Below, piece by piece: positions 14,810 through 15,877 of a stretch of 15,877 nt of DNA (its first letter is position 1; each line of letters starts with the position of its first letter). The notes under the pieces are model-generated. The model saw nothing but the letters and a program-made list of their open reading frames with translations. It was not told the origin of the DNA and searched no databases. Both the position numbers and the translations under genes were made by a program. Origin of the DNA: JACIYW01 sp014359745 (GTDB taxonomy: Bacteria; Pseudomonadota; Alphaproteobacteria; Rhodobacterales; Rhodobacteraceae); contig JBNPWE010000039.1 of the NCBI GenBank assembly GCA_050433985.1, positions 1-15,877 of the forward strand, read 5' to 3'.

Positions 14810-15760
14810 ATGAAACCGCGCTCGATTAATATCTTCCTGCTCGACGGCGATCCGAACGGCATTCGGGTGGCGCAGATCTCGATGTCGACGATCCAGGCGA
14901 TTGCCTTCCGGCGCAACCAGCTTCGGCGGGTTCGTGAAGCTTTCCCCGAGATTGAACGGCCAGGCGTCTACATCCTGATCGGCGCCGACGAAGACGCGCA
15001 GGACCGGCAGCTTGCGTATATTGGCGAGTCCGAAGGCGTCGGTGCTCGCCTGTCGTATCACAATTCGAATGAAGCTGGTCGCGATGCCAAGGGCTTCTGG
15101 ACCGATACGGTGGTTCTGATCAGCAAGGACGAGAACCTGACAAAAAGCCACGCTCGCTATGTCGAGGCCTGCCTTATCCGGGGCGTTGGCAGCAATCCTC
15201 GCTGGACCTTGCCAAATTCGCGCACGCCCTCCGACGATGCCGGTAAGCTGCCACTGCCGGATCGAGCCGCAATGGACGAGTTCGTGGACCAGACGAAAAC
15301 GCTGGTTGGAGCCCTCGGCTGGGATCTCTTCCGCGAAGTCCGCGGTCGAGCGCCGGAGCAGATCGCGGAGCGGGAGCTGGCAAGAGCTGACCGCCCCGAA
15401 AGCCCTCGGTTTTTCTTCCGTGGTGACGGCTTCGCAGCAGAGATGGAGATCGGGCCCTCCGGAGATTTCGTGGTCACAGCAGGATCGAGGGTAAGGGTCC
15501 GGACGACGCGGACGATACCGAGAGGCACGGTCACGCTTAGAAACACCCTCGTCGAGAAGGGCGTTCTCCGAGAGGAAGGCGATTTTCTCGTCTTCACAAG
15601 CGCATATAGTTTCACATCTGCCTCTGCCTCTGCTGCGGCAGCGGCCGTGATCGGCGCGAGCGCCAATGGCCGGATCCTCTGGAAGCTCCCGGATGGGCGC
15701 AACTACGCGGACTGGGAGGCAAACCAAGATGCGAGGGAAGCCTCGTCCAGCCGACTTTGA
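14810..15760 (+). CDS. GIY-YIG nuclease-family protein with DUF4357 domain
   Basis: This 316-aa protein opens with the family-typical RSINIFLLDGDPNGIRVAQI. A GIY-YIG domain follows: GVYILIG (Y54), AYIGES (Y70, E73), GARL (R80), H84 and KSHARYVEACLI (E119), so the catalytic set looks intact. Residues of about 255-310 form a DUF4357 domain (VFTSAYSF, an Ala-rich stretch, AVIGASANG and WKLPDG..YADWE). GIY-YIG enzymes cut DNA; the targets of this GIY-YIG/DUF4357 family are, as far as I know, uncharacterised. The gene starts 25 bp after brxL in the same direction and is probably part of the transcript, although its ribosome binding site is weak. The ATG at 14810 is preferred; a TTG lies one codon upstream. 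It could be an accessory nuclease of the BREX island or simply island cargo. A run of TCTGCC-like triplets near 15616-15650 encodes the Ser/Ala-rich stretch. Confidence 0.85.
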   Translation: MKPRSINIFLLDGDPNGIRVAQISMSTIQAIAFRRNQLRRVREAFPEIERPGVYILIGADEDAQDRQLAYIGESEGVGARLSYHNSNEAGRDAKGFWTDTVVLISKDENLTKSHARYVEACLIRGVGSNPRWTLPNSRTPSDDAGKLPLPDRAAMDEFVDQTKTLVGALGWDLFREVRGRAPEQIAERELARADRPESPRFFFRGDGFAAEMEIGPSGDFVVTAGSRVRVRTTRTIPRGTVTLRNTLVEKGVLREEGDFLVFTSAYSFTSASASAAAAAVIGASANGRILWKLPDGRNYADWEANQDAREASSSRL

Positions 15761-15811
15761 ACATTGTGTCTGCTCCGGGCAACGTAAGGTTCCGCCGAGG
15801 GCCGTCTTGCC

Positions 15812-15877
15812 TCAGCAGTTCTTCTCGTCGGCCATGATGCTCTCGATGACTTTGGGATCACACTGTTCGTCGCGCAG
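15812..15877 (-). CDS. Possible C-terminal end of a convergent gene (partial)
   Basis: On the - strand a frame open from the window edge encodes 21 residues ending ECKNC-like: LRDEQCDPKVIESIMADEKN followed by C and TGA. Its acidic, helical character and balanced codons look like a real protein tail, convergent with the GIY-YIG gene 51 bp away. The fragment is too short to identify and could be chance. Confidence 0.3.
   Translation of the reverse strand: MRDEQCDPKVIESIMADEKNC

Noticed and set aside
15610..15660. Short TCTGCC-like tandem repeat
   Set aside because: It encodes the Ser/Ala stretch of the DUF4357 domain, so it needs no separate explanation.
14798..15727. 309-codon open frame on the - strand opposite the GIY-YIG gene
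   Set aside because: The + strand frame shows complete GIY-YIG and DUF4357 motifs; the antisense product has none.
15761..15811. Possible terminator between the convergent genes (GGCAA...TTGCC arms)
   Set aside because: Only 5 bp pair, the inner part does not fold well and there is no T-run.
1..15877. CRISPR array, tRNA or rRNA genes, insertion sequences
   Set aside because: No regularly spaced repeats, cloverleaf, rRNA core sequence, transposase or integrase were recognised on either strand.

Overview
The window carries a complete, apparently intact type 1 BREX anti-phage defence operon on the + strand, with its likely transcriptional regulator at the front and a GIY-YIG/DUF4357 protein at the tail. 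The host looks like a GC-rich alphaproteobacterium, judged only from base composition, codon use and protein style. Rhodobacterales or a relative would fit, but no rRNA or housekeeping gene is present to fix this.

Layout. Positions 1-706 are mostly non-coding, with a probable broken small gene on the - strand (22-144) and a perfect 16-bp AT-rich palindrome (389-404). Positions 707-910 encode a 67-aa excisionase/AlpA-like helix-turn-helix protein. A 157-bp gap (911-1067) holds a long inverted repeat and a weak promoter candidate. Then comes a tightly packed run: brxR (WYL regulator, 1068-1940), brxA (1937-2557), brxB (2554-3156), brxC (3161-6682), pglX (6682-10161), pglZ (10154-12661) and brxL (12673-14784). 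A GIY-YIG/DUF4357 gene (14810-15760) follows after 25 bp. The C-terminal end of a convergent - strand gene may run off the right edge.

How the genes work together. In type 1 BREX, PglX methylates a non-palindromic adenine site on host DNA and recognises unmethylated phage DNA. BrxA, BrxB, the large ATPase BrxC and the phosphatase-fold PglZ form the remaining core. BrxL, a DNA-binding AAA+ ATPase, is needed for exclusion. BrxR-type WYL proteins repress or tune such operons. Genes from brxR to pglZ overlap or sit within 4 bp of each other, which suggests one translationally coupled transcript.

Most worth a second look: (1) the pglX segment just after the NPPY motif to about nt 9160 is strikingly AT-richer than the rest of the gene, which looks like a swapped specificity domain; (2) BrxL ends in what looks like an MIT_C/phospholipase-D-like domain, with no Lon protease motif visible; (3) the GIY-YIG/DUF4357 gene at the operon's tail; (4) an 11-bp inverted repeat whose right arm covers the start of the brxR ribosome binding site. 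The system type itself is known; the novelty lies in these details.
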